Source: a virus
Direction: 5' to 3' (one strand)
IMG/VR virus record: IMGVR_UViG_3300042465_009824
Span: 1 to 25,577 of that record
DNA: 25,577 bases
Notes under the pieces: model-generated
Databases searched by the model: none
Told to the model about the DNA's origin: nothing
What the model saw: the letters and a program-made list of their open reading frames with translations, nothing else
Part shown: piece after piece, positions 1 to 6,484 of the stretch
How positions within the stretch are numbered: position 1 is the stretch's first letter
Layout of the letters: each line of letters begins with the position of its first letter
Translations under genes and position numbers: made by a program

Positions 1-172
1 CGACGCCGTCGCAGTTACGCAGCACGGATTCGAGGACGAGACGGATGGAGACCGGCAGGCGCGAGACCTTGCCGAGGCCGGCCTGCTCGAGCGCGGGCAC
101 GGAGTAGATCTGCCCGGACTTGCCGCCGGCGGAGAAGGGGCGGAGGGCTTTGAAGGGGTCTTTGAGGGCCAT
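1..172 (-). CDS. acnA: Aconitate hydratase, N-terminal fragment (host gene)
   Basis: Aconitase isomerises citrate to isocitrate through cis-aconitate in the TCA cycle and is cytosolic. Reading the minus strand from the ATG at 172 gives an open frame to the window edge that starts [19 protein letters not shown] and continues through [18 protein letters not shown]. The pattern 'GGK ... YSVPALE..GLG.V.RLP.SIR.VLES.LRN.DG' is the classic N-terminus of the AcnA/IRP1-type enzyme. Only 57 codons are visible, and the [4Fe-4S] cysteines lie beyond the edge. It is the only host-type gene here and marks the chromosome side of the prophage junction. The approximately 230 bp upstream, between 173 and the palindrome at 406, should hold its promoter. 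I am confident of the family; AcnA rather than AcnD or an IRP-like name is inferred from the N-terminal pattern. Confidence 0.85.
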   Translation of the reverse strand, partial: MALKDPFKALRPFSAGGKSGQIYSVPALEQAGLGKVSRLPVSIRLVLESVLRNCDGV

Positions 173-265
173 GGTATGTTTGGGTATGAAAGGGTGGGTC
201 CGGACGCGGGAGTCCGGGCGGATAGCCAAAAGCAAAGAAGGCGGTCGGGGCAATCTGATAACGAA

Positions 266-1624
266 ATGCCCAAAAAACCAACAAATCCTAAAGTCCCAGC
301 AAATCCTGATGTTCCGCCCGAAGCCTTGTCGGCCTATTCGGACCAATGCGGGCCTTGTCATGTCGAATCTCGTCCACGTGGCATCCACGGTGTTGACGGG
401 CCGGAAGAGGAAAAGTTTTCCTCTGCGCCAAGTGGCGGAATCGAACCGCTCAAACGCTCAACCCTCCGTCTGAAATCGGTGCGCCGAAACAAGCTCATAG
501 GATCCAAGTCCCTTCCCGGGGGAGTCCTGCTCTACCCGAGGACGGACCTGCCCGGGCGGTGGCAGGTCATGTGGCGTACCCCAGACGGCCGACGGTACAA
601 ATGTTTCCCGAACGCGGTCGAGGCCGGCGAGTTCGCCAATGAGATGTCCAGGCACCGCAAAATGCATGGCTTTGGGGCGGCCGCCGTAGGCTTCAGTACC
701 GAGGAGGCCCGGCGGCTTGCCGATTTTCGCGCTGCCACCGATAACGCCCCCCTGGATGAGATCCTCAAGGTGTGGAAAGCCCATAAGGCCGTCATGGACG
801 GCATCCGCCTTGGGGTCCTAATCGAGCGGTTCCTGAAGTTCCGCCGGACCGAGGGGGCGTCCCCGGATACCGTGGCCCGGTTCGAGGCCCATCTATATAA
901 GATGGCGGACCATTTTGGCTATGACCGGATGGTCAATTCCATCACCTTGCCCGAGACCCGCGAGTGGGCCCATTCCCTGACGGCCGCCGGCATGAGCCCC
1001 GGCACGGTTATCAAGCATGTGGGCGCCGCCAGCGGGATGTTCCGTCGTGGGGTCATGGAAGAGTGGAACATGAAGAACCCCTTCGAGGGGATCGTCATGC
1101 CGAAGGTGCAGCTGAAGGAGGTCACGGTCATGCCGTTGGCCGACGCGATTAAGCTCTTCGAGGTCAACAAGGACGACCCGGTCGTGATACGCCTGGCGCT
1201 CGAGGCCTTCGCCGGCTTACGCTATAGCAGCGCCCAGCGTCTGTCCTTGGAGGATATCAATTTCGAGGAGAAGACCATCGTGATGGCGGGGGTGAATCAT
1301 AAGAGCCGCCGCCGTCACCTCCTGGAAGGTATGCCCGACAATGTTTGGCCATGGCTGATTAAGTTCCGGTATGAGCCTAACGTCTGGGCGCTCAGCTCGA
1401 AGGCCTACCTATATAGGAAGATGCATGCCTTCCAGCGAGCCGAAGTGCCCAACCCTGGCAACATCCTGCGACACAGCTTCTGCTCTTACCACGTTGCGCT
1501 TCATCGCGACGCCGCGAAGACCGCCGTTCTAATGCAGCATACCAAGCCCGCTACGCTTTACCGGCATTATAAGGGCATGGCCCGACAGGCGGATGCGGAA
1601 CGTTACTTCAAGATCCTGCCTTGA
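266..1624 (+). CDS. Phage tyrosine integrase/recombinase
   Basis: Catalyses site-specific integration and excision of the prophage. Counting from ATG 266 (452 aa), an AP2-like arm-binding segment ([15 protein letters not shown]), then a SAM-like core-binding domain, precede the catalytic domain. Visible catalytic positions are Arg in FAGLRYSS (about 319), Lys in NHKSRRRH (about 346), NILRHSF (Arg about 402, with Asn replacing the usual first His of HxxR), His in LMQHT (about 425) and the nucleophile Tyr in LYRHYKG (about 435). All but the first box-II His are present, so it looks active. The start is uncertain. The frame is open from 176, but the stretch at 425-478 also reads as a tRNA-like fragment, so the true start could be GTG 479. 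No good Shine-Dalgarno supports any choice. It sits at the left prophage edge, next to the candidate attL, and converges on the small RHH gene. Confidence 0.9.
   Translation: MPKKPTNPKVPANPDVPPEALSAYSDQCGPCHVESRPRGIHGVDGPEEEKFSSAPSGGIEPLKRSTLRLKSVRRNKLIGSKSLPGGVLLYPRTDLPGRWQVMWRTPDGRRYKCFPNAVEAGEFANEMSRHRKMHGFGAAAVGFSTEEARRLADFRAATDNAPLDEILKVWKAHKAVMDGIRLGVLIERFLKFRRTEGASPDTVARFEAHLYKMADHFGYDRMVNSITLPETREWAHSLTAAGMSPGTVIKHVGAASGMFRRGVMEEWNMKNPFEGIVMPKVQLKEVTVMPLADAIKLFEVNKDDPVVIRLALEAFAGLRYSSAQRLSLEDINFEEKTIVMAGVNHKSRRRHLLEGMPDNVWPWLIKFRYEPNVWALSSKAYLYRKMHAFQRAEVPNPGNILRHSFCSYHVALHRDAAKTAVLMQHTKPATLYRHYKGMARQADAERYFKILP
406..424. repeat. 19-bp palindrome at the host/prophage junction
   Basis: AGAGGAAAA, a single central G, and TTTTCCTCT form a perfect 9-bp inverted repeat. 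It directly abuts the tRNA-3'-like sequence. Read on the minus strand it follows the tRNA 3' end, so it could be the remains of the tRNA terminator. It could equally be an integrase core site. The sequence does not decide between these. Confidence 0.5.
425..478 (-). other. Candidate attL: displaced tRNA 3'-end-like fragment
   Basis: On the minus strand, 434-450 reads as a T arm, with AGCGG, loop TTCGATT and CCGCC, and four of five stem pairs good. A 7-nt acceptor-like ACTTGGC (427-433) and GCA follow. No 5' half, D arm or matching acceptor strand lies upstream, so this is not a complete tRNA. Counting back from the T arm rules out a short variable loop, so if it is real it derives from a long-variable-arm (Leu/Ser type) tRNA. 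On the plus strand CGCTCAA is directly repeated at 447-453 and 455-461. Integrases of this class usually insert at tRNA 3' ends, leaving such a fragment on one side. The partner attR is outside the window, so the core length is unknown. Confidence 0.42.
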
Positions 1625-1634
1625 GGGCAGGGGA

Positions 1635-1829
1635 CTAGGCCGGCTTCTTTTCCTTCGAGAGATAGCCCTGCTGCTCGAGTTCGATGCGGATCAGGCGCTG
1701 GATCATGTTGGACCGGTTCCGGTCCTGGCTGTCCGCCATCTTGTCCAAGGCGTCCAATATCTCCTTGGGGAGGCTGACCGAGACGTGCGTGGCGTCCTTG
1801 GCTCGGGCATGGCTGCGCTTTTTTTCCAT
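1635..1829 (-). CDS. Small ribbon-helix-helix (CopG/Arc-like) regulator
   Basis: A 64-aa basic protein. The segment THVSVSLPKEILDALDKMAD followed by QDRNRSNMIQRLIRIEL is the RHH layout: a short beta strand that would contact the DNA major groove, helix A, a turn, and helix B starting at RSNMIQ. Proteins of this type act as dimeric repressors. It is transcribed divergently from the early operon, and its stop is only 10 bp from the integrase stop, so it is placed like a lysogeny or integrase-control regulator. Its start region contains two copies of TGACCCT (plus strand) 10 bp apart, overlapping the ribosome-binding region, a plausible autoregulatory operator. Function beyond DNA binding is inferred. 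Confidence 0.75.
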   Translation of the reverse strand: MEKKRSHARAKDATHVSVSLPKEILDALDKMADSQDRNRSNMIQRLIRIELEQQGYLSKEKKPA

Positions 1830-1952
1830 AAGTGACCCTGTTTGACCCTAAATGCTACGATATATCAAGAACTTTGAATTAACATCATAAGTTGCTACGG
1901 CATAACACCCGTTCGTACCCCGCTTATGGACGAACATAACCGTATAGCTACG
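1830..1952. promoter_or_regulatory. Divergent early control region with repeated operator-like motifs
   Basis: An AT-rich stretch between the minus-strand RHH gene and the plus-strand early operon. TGACCCT occurs at 1833-1839 and 1843-1849, exactly one helical turn apart. TGCTACG occurs at 1853-1859 and 1893-1899, 40 bp apart, with a third GCTACG at 1947-1952. An inverted repeat, GTTCGT (1911-1916) and ACGAAC (1930-1935), straddles the start codon at 1926, and CATAAC is repeated at 1901-1906 and 1935-1940. This resembles a phage switch with regulator sites for both directions. No confident -10/-35 pair could be assigned. Confidence 0.45.
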
Positions 1953-2177
1953 TCGCACCCGCGGCGCACCCGGCCAGCCCCTGGCCGGAACGCACCCCGC
2001 CGAGGCACCGGCGACAAGAGCACAAAGGTCCAGTTCAAGCTGAGCGATGCCGAGTACCAGGCGCTCATGGTCCATGCGGCTGCCTTGAGGATTCATCCCT
2101 GCCGCCTGGCACGGATGATCATTGGCAAGAGCGTGGTCAGGTCGATGCATAGCGGGGAGCAAGGAGGTGGCAAGTGA
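1926..2177 (+). CDS. Putative ribbon-helix-helix/MobC-like DNA-binding protein
   Basis: An 83-aa protein. The N-terminal 30 residues are basic and low complexity. The C-terminal half, KVQFKLSDAEYQALMVHAAA then HPCRLARMIIGKSV, has the strand-helix-helix spacing of RHH proteins and resembles the 'lsdaEy..l...A...g.s.s.yvR..i.g' pattern of relaxosome-accessory MobC-like proteins. It is the first gene of the rightward early operon and divergent from the other RHH gene, so the two could act as an opposing regulator pair. No clear Shine-Dalgarno precedes the ATG. It overlaps the next gene by 4 bp (GTGA). The DNA-binding call is from residue pattern only. Confidence 0.6.
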   Translation: MDEHNRIATSHPRRTRPAPGRNAPRRGTGDKSTKVQFKLSDAEYQALMVHAAALRIHPCRLARMIIGKSVVRSMHSGEQGGGK

Positions 2178-2701
2178 GCTCCCGCCAGCCGGCACCGCTT
2201 TCTCCCGTGGACATGCGGGACATCTACCTAACCAAGCATGCCCAGGACGTGATGCGCATCGAGGAGATGTTCGTCGGCCTGGTCGTCGAGCTCAGGCGCA
2301 TGAGGTCGGATCTCGTCGGCCGGGTGAGGCTGCGCTCCGGCGATACCGACGCTATGGTCGAACTGCGGGATATCATGGCGTCGTGTCCGCACAGGCCTCC
2401 CGAGGTCCTGCCCGACGGGAGTCACAGCGTGTTCCAGGTGCTCCAGGAGGTTTTCAAGACTTTGCCCGAGAGTCCGGGTCTTCCGCGACGTGGTCGGCCC
2501 AAGGTCCTGCCTGGCACTCCGCAGACCGGTTACAGCCTGGAGTATTTCGCGTACCGCGCGGGCGTCAGCCTGACGACGGTCAAGCGGCTGCTCAGGCGCG
2601 GCGTCTTGCATCGCAACCTGGCCGGCCGGATTCCGCACGAATTCCTCGAGGCCTACACCGAGGGCCGGCCGCTGCCTGTCCGCTCACGCCGTGACCGCTG
2701 A
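2174..2701 (+). CDS. Early protein with C-terminal helix-turn-helix
   Basis: A 175-aa protein starting at GTG 2174, supported by a perfect AAGGAGG at 2161-2167 with 6-nt spacing. Residues 15-95 are helical and charged with no recognised family. Near residue 120, YSLEYFAYRAGVSLTTVKRLL is a convincing helix-turn-helix of the excisionase/MerR type, followed by a basic tail. It could be an excisionase-like or transcriptional regulator of early genes. It overlaps the RHH gene by 4 bp and runs into the following small gene, so it is translationally coupled. No family beyond the HTH is recognised. Confidence 0.65.
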   Translation: MSSRQPAPLSPVDMRDIYLTKHAQDVMRIEEMFVGLVVELRRMRSDLVGRVRLRSGDTDAMVELRDIMASCPHRPPEVLPDGSHSVFQVLQEVFKTLPESPGLPRRGRPKVLPGTPQTGYSLEYFAYRAGVSLTTVKRLLRRGVLHRNLAGRIPHEFLEAYTEGRPLPVRSRRDR

Positions 2702-2711
2702 TTTTACGAAC

Positions 2712-2960
2712 ATGAAACCCGATCCGAAACGTAAGAAGAGCAAGGCCGTGCCGAGGCAGCTGATGAAACCGAGCGATCCGCTGCTCGTCGCAGACGTATC
2801 CCGTGGCCTGCAAAGGGCGCTTTGCCTGCTGCGAGAAGGGCAGGACGAGGCCTTCATGTACGAGATCGTCGTCACGATGGGCGCCTATGCCCATACCGAG
2901 CGGGCTCGGTCCAGGATCCGCAAGACTTTCAAGCGCGTGCACTCGGAGGGCGACGCCTGA
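2712..2960 (+). CDS. Small basic early protein, unknown function
   Basis: An 82-aa protein with a lysine-rich N-terminus (MKPDPKRKKSKAVPRQ) and a helical remainder ending in RARSRIRKTFKRVHSE. An in-frame GTG at 2691 would extend it by 7 residues and overlap the upstream stop; neither start has a Shine-Dalgarno. No family is recognised. The high charge and the early position between a HTH protein and the replication genes suggest nucleic-acid contact, but this is inference. Its stop overlaps the start of the next gene (TGATG). Confidence 0.55.
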   Translation: MKPDPKRKKSKAVPRQLMKPSDPLLVADVSRGLQRALCLLREGQDEAFMYEIVVTMGAYAHTERARSRIRKTFKRVHSEGDA

Positions 2961-3229
2961 TGGCAGGACTTCCCGAGAAGCCGGTGAGCCTTCCGGATGG
3001 CGAGACCATCTGGCTCCGGACCCTGCCGCTCGTCCCCGAAGAATCCATGCGCAACCTGAAGCTTTGTCGTCTTTCCATCTACCTGCCTGAGCCATGTCTC
3101 AGGCGGGCGATGGGATTCGCCGCGCTTTCAGGCATATACACCAAGTCCGGCGCGATCACGCATGTGCTCCGTCACTGCATCGTAAGAAAGGAAGAACCTC
3201 ATGCCCCTAGGACCGGAAGAGCGGCATAA
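2960..3229 (+). CDS. Early hypothetical protein
   Basis: An 89-aa protein. ATG 2960 overlaps the upstream TGA by one base, and GGAGGG lies about 10 nt upstream. The middle segment (MRNLKLCRLSIYLPEPCLRRAMGF, then LSGIYTKSGAITHVLRHCIV) reads like a compact alpha/beta or RHH-type fold: a hydrophobic strand 'LSIYLPEPCLRRAM' followed by helices. It may be another small DNA-binding protein. The tail overlaps the next gene by 29 bp. An upstream in-frame extension to 2822 is only the shadow of the preceding gene. Unassigned otherwise. Confidence 0.55.
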   Translation: MAGLPEKPVSLPDGETIWLRTLPLVPEESMRNLKLCRLSIYLPEPCLRRAMGFAALSGIYTKSGAITHVLRHCIVRKEEPHAPRTGRAA

Positions 3230-3416
3230 GGCCAGGGAGATCATGCGGACGTGGCGCATCTCTTACAAGGAGGCCCTTTCGGTCATGAGCCAGGCCGCGG
3301 CCGTCAAGCGGGCGCAGCGTAATGTACGACGCGCGATCGCCAGCGAGAACTCCAAGCCCATTTCGGAGCGCCGGCTGACGCCGCCGCCCAGCAACCTTTG
3401 GTACAACCGCGACTGA
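3201..3416 (+). CDS. Small basic early protein
   Basis: A 71-aa protein preceded by AAAGGAAG at a good distance from ATG 3201. The first half (EERHKAREIMRTWRISYKEALSVMSQAA) is helical with a possible helix-turn-helix ('WRISYKEALSVM'); the second half is basic (VKRAQRNVRRAI) with a proline-rich tail ending LWYNRD. It is the last gene of the early cluster before the replication module. No homologous family is recognised. A DNA-binding role is a guess from charge and position. Confidence 0.6.
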   Translation: MPLGPEERHKAREIMRTWRISYKEALSVMSQAAAVKRAQRNVRRAIASENSKPISERRLTPPPSNLWYNRD

Positions 3417-3484
3417 CGGCCCCGGAGGCCCAGGCGTCACCATGAAACCACCATCCCGCAACAGCATTACCACGAGCGTCCTTA

Positions 3485-3555
3485 GATGGGCCGTCGGAGG
3501 CGCAGGGCAGTCTTTCCCTTCGCCGCTCTCCGTGTGGTCGGCCCATCGACGGCCC
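3485..3555. repeat. Branched inverted repeat upstream of the replication initiator
   Basis: The left arm GATGGGCCGTCG (3485-3496) has two alternative right arms. CGGCCCATC (3539-3547) pairs with its first nine bases and CGACGGCCC (3547-3555) pairs with its last nine. The two right arms share one base. It sits in the 167-bp gap before the initiator gene (3584). A leader RNA switch, an initiator binding region or an operator are all possible. Confidence 0.5.
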
Positions 3556-3571
3556 GCCGGTGCAGACGAGG

Positions 3572-3577
3572 AAGGAG
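3572..3577 (+). promoter_or_regulatory. Ribosome-binding site deciding the initiator start
   Basis: AAGGAG ends 6 nt before GTG 3584. This favours GTG 3584 over the in-frame GTG 3560, which has no such signal. Confidence 0.6.
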
Positions 3578-3583
3578 AGAGCA

Positions 3584-4327
3584 GTGGCTAGACGCAGGGG
3601 GCTTTCGATCAGGCCGGCGGAGTGGCTAAGCGACCAGAGGCTGGATCAGCTTCGGCCAGCCGAGCTCGGCGCGCTCATGCGCCTGGCAATCCTGGCCGTG
3701 GAGAATCACGACCGCGGACCCTTCGTCGCCGACGGGGGCAAGTCGGTGAGCTTCACCCAGCTGGCGAGGATGGTCCATGCGACCGACCCGACGGTCACCA
3801 GGGCGCTCTCGTCCCTTGTTCGACTAGGGCTGGTCTTGAAGGGCGAGGACGGAGCCTTCCGGGTCGCGTTCCTTGAGAGAGACAATTCCGGCGGCGGCGT
3901 TCTTGTACCTAGCAAGGTACAAAAAACTTCCCCCCTTTCCCCTATAACCCCTATCCCCCCAGAAAAAAAGAAGAGGGAGAAAGGGGGCAGGGGTGCGCCG
4001 GATGGCTGGGAGGATTTTCTGACGGAGAAACTGAAAGCAGGGAAGGGTATCCCGGAAGCATGGCGCTCCTGGGTCTCCCACGTCACCGGCTTCATGCGTC
4101 TGACCGAAGAAAAGCTCAGGCAGGACGTTCGCAGGATGGCCGAGATCCATGACCAGGTCGGCGACGATGGTCTGATCTCAGCGGTGTCCTGGGCTGTGTC
4201 CTGCGGCTACCGCACCATCACTCGGGAACCCCAGCAAAGACAGCGTATTTCTCCCAAAAATCCCCAACAATCCGCACCTGACGAAGGTGACGGATTCAGC
4301 GCAAGGCATCGGCCGAACGTCCTATGA
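3584..4327 (+). CDS. Phage replication initiator-like protein (winged helix)
   Basis: A 247-aa protein. The N-terminal 100 residues form a plausible winged-helix domain: LRPAELGALMRLAILAVEN, then VSFTQLARMVHATDPTVTRALSSLVRLGLV and a wing before FRVAFLERDN. This resembles replication proteins of the O/DnaD-type initiator class. A proline- and lysine-rich linker (SPITPIPPEKKKREKGG) follows, then a helical C-terminal domain. The gene overlaps a DnaC-like loader by 4 bp (ATGA). The pairing of initiator plus loader is the standard lambda-O/P-like or DnaD/DnaC-like phage replication arrangement. The linker DNA has origin-like structure (see 3903-3991). No primase or polymerase motif is seen. Initiator is inferred from fold and neighbour; simple transcription factor is the alternative. 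Confidence 0.7.
   Translation: MARRRGLSIRPAEWLSDQRLDQLRPAELGALMRLAILAVENHDRGPFVADGGKSVSFTQLARMVHATDPTVTRALSSLVRLGLVLKGEDGAFRVAFLERDNSGGGVLVPSKVQKTSPLSPITPIPPEKKKREKGGRGAPDGWEDFLTEKLKAGKGIPEAWRSWVSHVTGFMRLTEEKLRQDVRRMAEIHDQVGDDGLISAVSWAVSCGYRTITREPQQRQRISPKNPQQSAPDEGDGFSARHRPNVL
3903..3991. other. Candidate replication origin inside the initiator gene
   Basis: TTGTACC (3903-3909) and GGTACAA (3916-3922) form a perfect inverted repeat with a 6-nt spacer. A pyrimidine-rich tract (3927-3960) follows, then a purine tract (3961-3987). CCCCCTTTC (3931-3939) pairs exactly with GAAAGGGGG (3979-3987). The DNA encodes only a low-complexity linker, as the origin does within lambda gene O. No replication data; inference from structure and position. 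Confidence 0.4.
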
Positions 4328-4995
4328 CAATCCCCTCCGTCCCTCGTTCACCGGAGTGCCGTTGCGGCCCAGATAACAATCCTTGCGGGCATTGTCGCTG
4401 GCTGGCCGAAGCCCGCGAGGAGCACCGGCAGAAGATCCGTAAGGCTATCGAGGCCGAGATACCGCCGCTCTTCCTTCCCCTCACCGTGCCTGAACGGCTG
4501 CCTGACCGTGAGGCCTGGGCCAAGGCTACGGCCTTATCCGCCAAGGCCGGCCGCTGGCTCTGGCTGAGCGGTCCTAGCGGCTCCGGCAAGACGCGCAGCG
4601 CCTTCGACGTCCTGAGAGGCTGGAGTGCCGAACTGCAGGTGCCTGGCGCCTACGTGACAGCCCACGAGCTCATGCTTCGCGCCGTCGAGTCGGCCTTCGC
4701 CTGCAAGGAGTACGCCTTCGTCTCCGAATGGTCCCGCGTTCCCGTCCTCTTCATCGACGACCTAGGGAATAACCGCCTGACGCCCTCCATGGAGTCGGCC
4801 CTCTTCGGCGTCCTGAACAACCGCTTCGCCCATAAGCGGCCTACCGTCTTTACCACGCAGTTCCTGTTCAAGGACCTCCGGAAGCGCTTCGACAACGAGA
4901 AGCTCGCCGAGGCCCTCGAGCGCCGGATCGCCGAACATGCCGACGTGGTGTTCTTCCGGCGTTCTCAATCATCCCCTGATGCGAAACAAAAATAA
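4324..4995 (+). CDS. DnaC-like AAA+ helicase loader
   Basis: Loads the replicative helicase (DnaB type) onto origin DNA. It is a 223-aa protein with Walker A GPSGSGKT (83-90), Walker B VLFIDDLG (141-148), a sensor-1-like VFTTQF (about 175-180) and a basic LERRIAEH near 198-205 that could supply the arginine finger. This is the DnaC/IstB-type layout. Unusually, the N-terminus holds four cysteines, C12, C14, C21 and C24 (ECRCGPDNNPCGHC), likely a small zinc site in place of the usual helicase-binding extension. It is translationally coupled to the initiator gene. No helicase gene is in the window, so it probably recruits the host DnaB. IstB is unlikely because no IS21 transposase is adjacent. 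Confidence 0.85.
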   Translation: MTIPSVPRSPECRCGPDNNPCGHCRWLAEAREEHRQKIRKAIEAEIPPLFLPLTVPERLPDREAWAKATALSAKAGRWLWLSGPSGSGKTRSAFDVLRGWSAELQVPGAYVTAHELMLRAVESAFACKEYAFVSEWSRVPVLFIDDLGNNRLTPSMESALFGVLNNRFAHKRPTVFTTQFLFKDLRKRFDNEKLAEALERRIAEHADVVFFRRSQSSPDAKQK

Positions 4996-5839
4996 GAAAA
5001 CCAAATTGGCTGGTCCTAATACACGGTCCAAGGGCAAGGAGCCTGGTCGGCCAGAGAATCCCTGGGTCATGGCTGCGTTCAACTTGGGTGCCTTTCCTCC
5101 GGTGGAGGTCGACCTGGAGGATCCGTCCGCTGTCGAATGCTTCCGAAGGAAGGTCGCAGCCGAGCAGTCCAAGGTGCTCAAGTTTTGGGTAGAGGGCCCA
5201 TATTTGCCTATGGACGTTAGGAGCCAGTATTTGGCCGATAGGTTTAAGATGTTCAGATGTCCGGTGACGCGCGCTATCTACAAGCTGGAGATGATGCATG
5301 CCGTTGAGAGCGCCTTTGGGTTCGGGATCGCGGCCGGCATGCTCAGAAAGGCCTCATTGTTCCTCTGGAGGCTTCTAGGAAACAAGAACCTGGCCGCCTA
5401 TTATTCCTTGGCCCTGGCCGAGTTCGGCACCGAAAGCGGCGACACGCGATTCGTCGCAGATATGTGCAAGGCAGGGCTGGCCAACGCCAGCGCGCAGCAG
5501 CAGGTCCATTGTCTGCCTGAGTTGCGGAGGTTGTATGCCCAGGTGCTCCTGGATGCACGGCAGCTCAGCAAGGCGCGTAAGCAGATCCTGTTGGCTGAGG
5601 ATTCCGCTGCTGGACACCCTTACTATATGCCGGCGCTTTGGAACCGCATCTACGGCTGCAAGGCGGCCATCTTGGGGCGCCTCGGAGACGGGGAGGGGGC
5701 GGCGGAAACTAATGGTAGGGTGGGACTCAATCATCGCCTCTACTCTGACTCCGACAACTCTGACAGCGGGGCGGCTGGTTGGCTCCGTTGGTTCAGCACG
5801 AGGCCACCGATGGTACGTCCAGGCAGGCCTGTAAACTAG
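4979..5839 (+). CDS. Helical-repeat (TPR-like) cargo protein, unknown function
   Basis: A 286-aa protein. ATG 4979 overlaps the loader gene by 17 bp. The lysine-rich start (MRNKNKKTKLAGPNTRSKG) is followed by about 75 residues of mixed charge. From about residue 100 come repeated amphipathic helices (LAAYYSLALAEFG, RFVADMCKAGLANASA, LPELRRLYAQVLLDARQLSKARKQILLAE, PALWNRIYGCKAAILGRLGDGEGA) with TPR-like A-L-A spacing. No enzyme motif and no signal peptide are visible. It starts the cargo island and could be co-transcribed with replication genes. A scaffold for protein-protein contact is the natural reading of such repeats, but its partner is unknown. Confidence 0.6.
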   Translation: MRNKNKKTKLAGPNTRSKGKEPGRPENPWVMAAFNLGAFPPVEVDLEDPSAVECFRRKVAAEQSKVLKFWVEGPYLPMDVRSQYLADRFKMFRCPVTRAIYKLEMMHAVESAFGFGIAAGMLRKASLFLWRLLGNKNLAAYYSLALAEFGTESGDTRFVADMCKAGLANASAQQQVHCLPELRRLYAQVLLDARQLSKARKQILLAEDSAAGHPYYMPALWNRIYGCKAAILGRLGDGEGAAETNGRVGLNHRLYSDSDNSDSGAAGWLRWFSTRPPMVRPGRPVN

Positions 5840-5987
5840 GCCGCGACGTCAGGCCAGAGGTAGGATCATCGAGACCGTCGTACCCCTCGGTTCGGAAGCT
5901 TGGGAAGGGGGCAGCACAAGTGCGCGATTTCTACGCCTTCCTAAGGTGTTTCTGCTTAACGGCGCCGTAGTCAGCTCAACGATCTTC

Positions 5988-6302
5988 TTATGACTTCTCG
6001 GCGTCCGGAATGCGTGCTTTGCGGTATGCCAGCCAAATTGCCGCGATCGTGAGCAGGTTGATGACCGACCAAGTATCCTTACCGAATGGAACCCTGACTA
6101 TCGGATTATAAAGAGCCGCGAAGGCCCAGGCTGCGAGCGCGAGCTTATTAGCCCCGGCTATCTTTAGGCGCAAGGCCATCAGGATGGACGTGGCGCATAC
6201 TGCTATCTTTAGGAGAATGTAATAACCGTATGGCATGCTACCAAGCGCCAATAGGAGCATGAGCACCGATGTTACCGATAGTACCTTAAGCTCGTCTCTC
6301 AT
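5988..6302 (-). CDS. Small four-helix membrane protein
   Basis: A 104-aa integral membrane protein with hydrophobic segments at about 6-22 (VLSVTSVLMLLLALGSM), 27-44 (YYILLKIAVCATSILMAL), 53-70 (LALAAWAFAALYNPIVRV) and 79-95 (SVINLLTIAAIWLAYRK). The 'MPYGYYILLKIAVC' and 'NPIVRVPF' features resemble a widespread family of small uncharacterised inner-membrane proteins (I think the DUF6804 type, not certain). It lies alone on the minus strand inside the cargo island, in AT-richer DNA than its neighbours. This looks like an independently acquired moron gene. Function unknown; a role in superinfection exclusion or envelope change is only conjecture. Confidence 0.7.
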   Translation of the reverse strand: MRDELKVLSVTSVLMLLLALGSMPYGYYILLKIAVCATSILMALRLKIAGANKLALAAWAFAALYNPIVRVPFGKDTWSVINLLTIAAIWLAYRKARIPDAEKS

Positions 6303-6484
6303 CTGGTTTTACCTGGTTAATGAATCGATTTGTGCTGGCAACAATAACCAAGCTAGTTCTGCGATTTGATATAGTAAGTTCTATGCCATGAGGCACTAGT
6401 AACTATGTAATGAAGAATCTTCTCTTGGTTCGCCGTTGCCTTAGCTTGTGTTGCCAGGAAGCATCAACCCCTTAGCAAGAAATC

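Noticed and set aside
176-265. N-terminal extension of the integrase frame to ATG 176
   Set aside because: The extension overlaps the acnA promoter region and continues into the tRNA-like fragment; its composition is not integrase-like, so a later start is preferred.
425-490. Complete tRNA or tmRNA gene
   Set aside because: Only a T arm and acceptor-like 3' strand are visible. No D arm or paired 5' acceptor strand exists, the anticodon arm does not pair well, and the acceptor is not G/C-rich like tmRNA.
3442-3591. A 49-aa plus-strand ORF before the initiator gene
   Set aside because: No Shine-Dalgarno, biased random-looking composition, and it coincides with the branched inverted repeat; more likely leader DNA.
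4324-4995. IstB transposition helper instead of a helicase loader
   Set aside because: The ATPase motifs are shared, but there is no IstA transposase or IS21-like ends, and the gene is fused in operon with an initiator-like gene.
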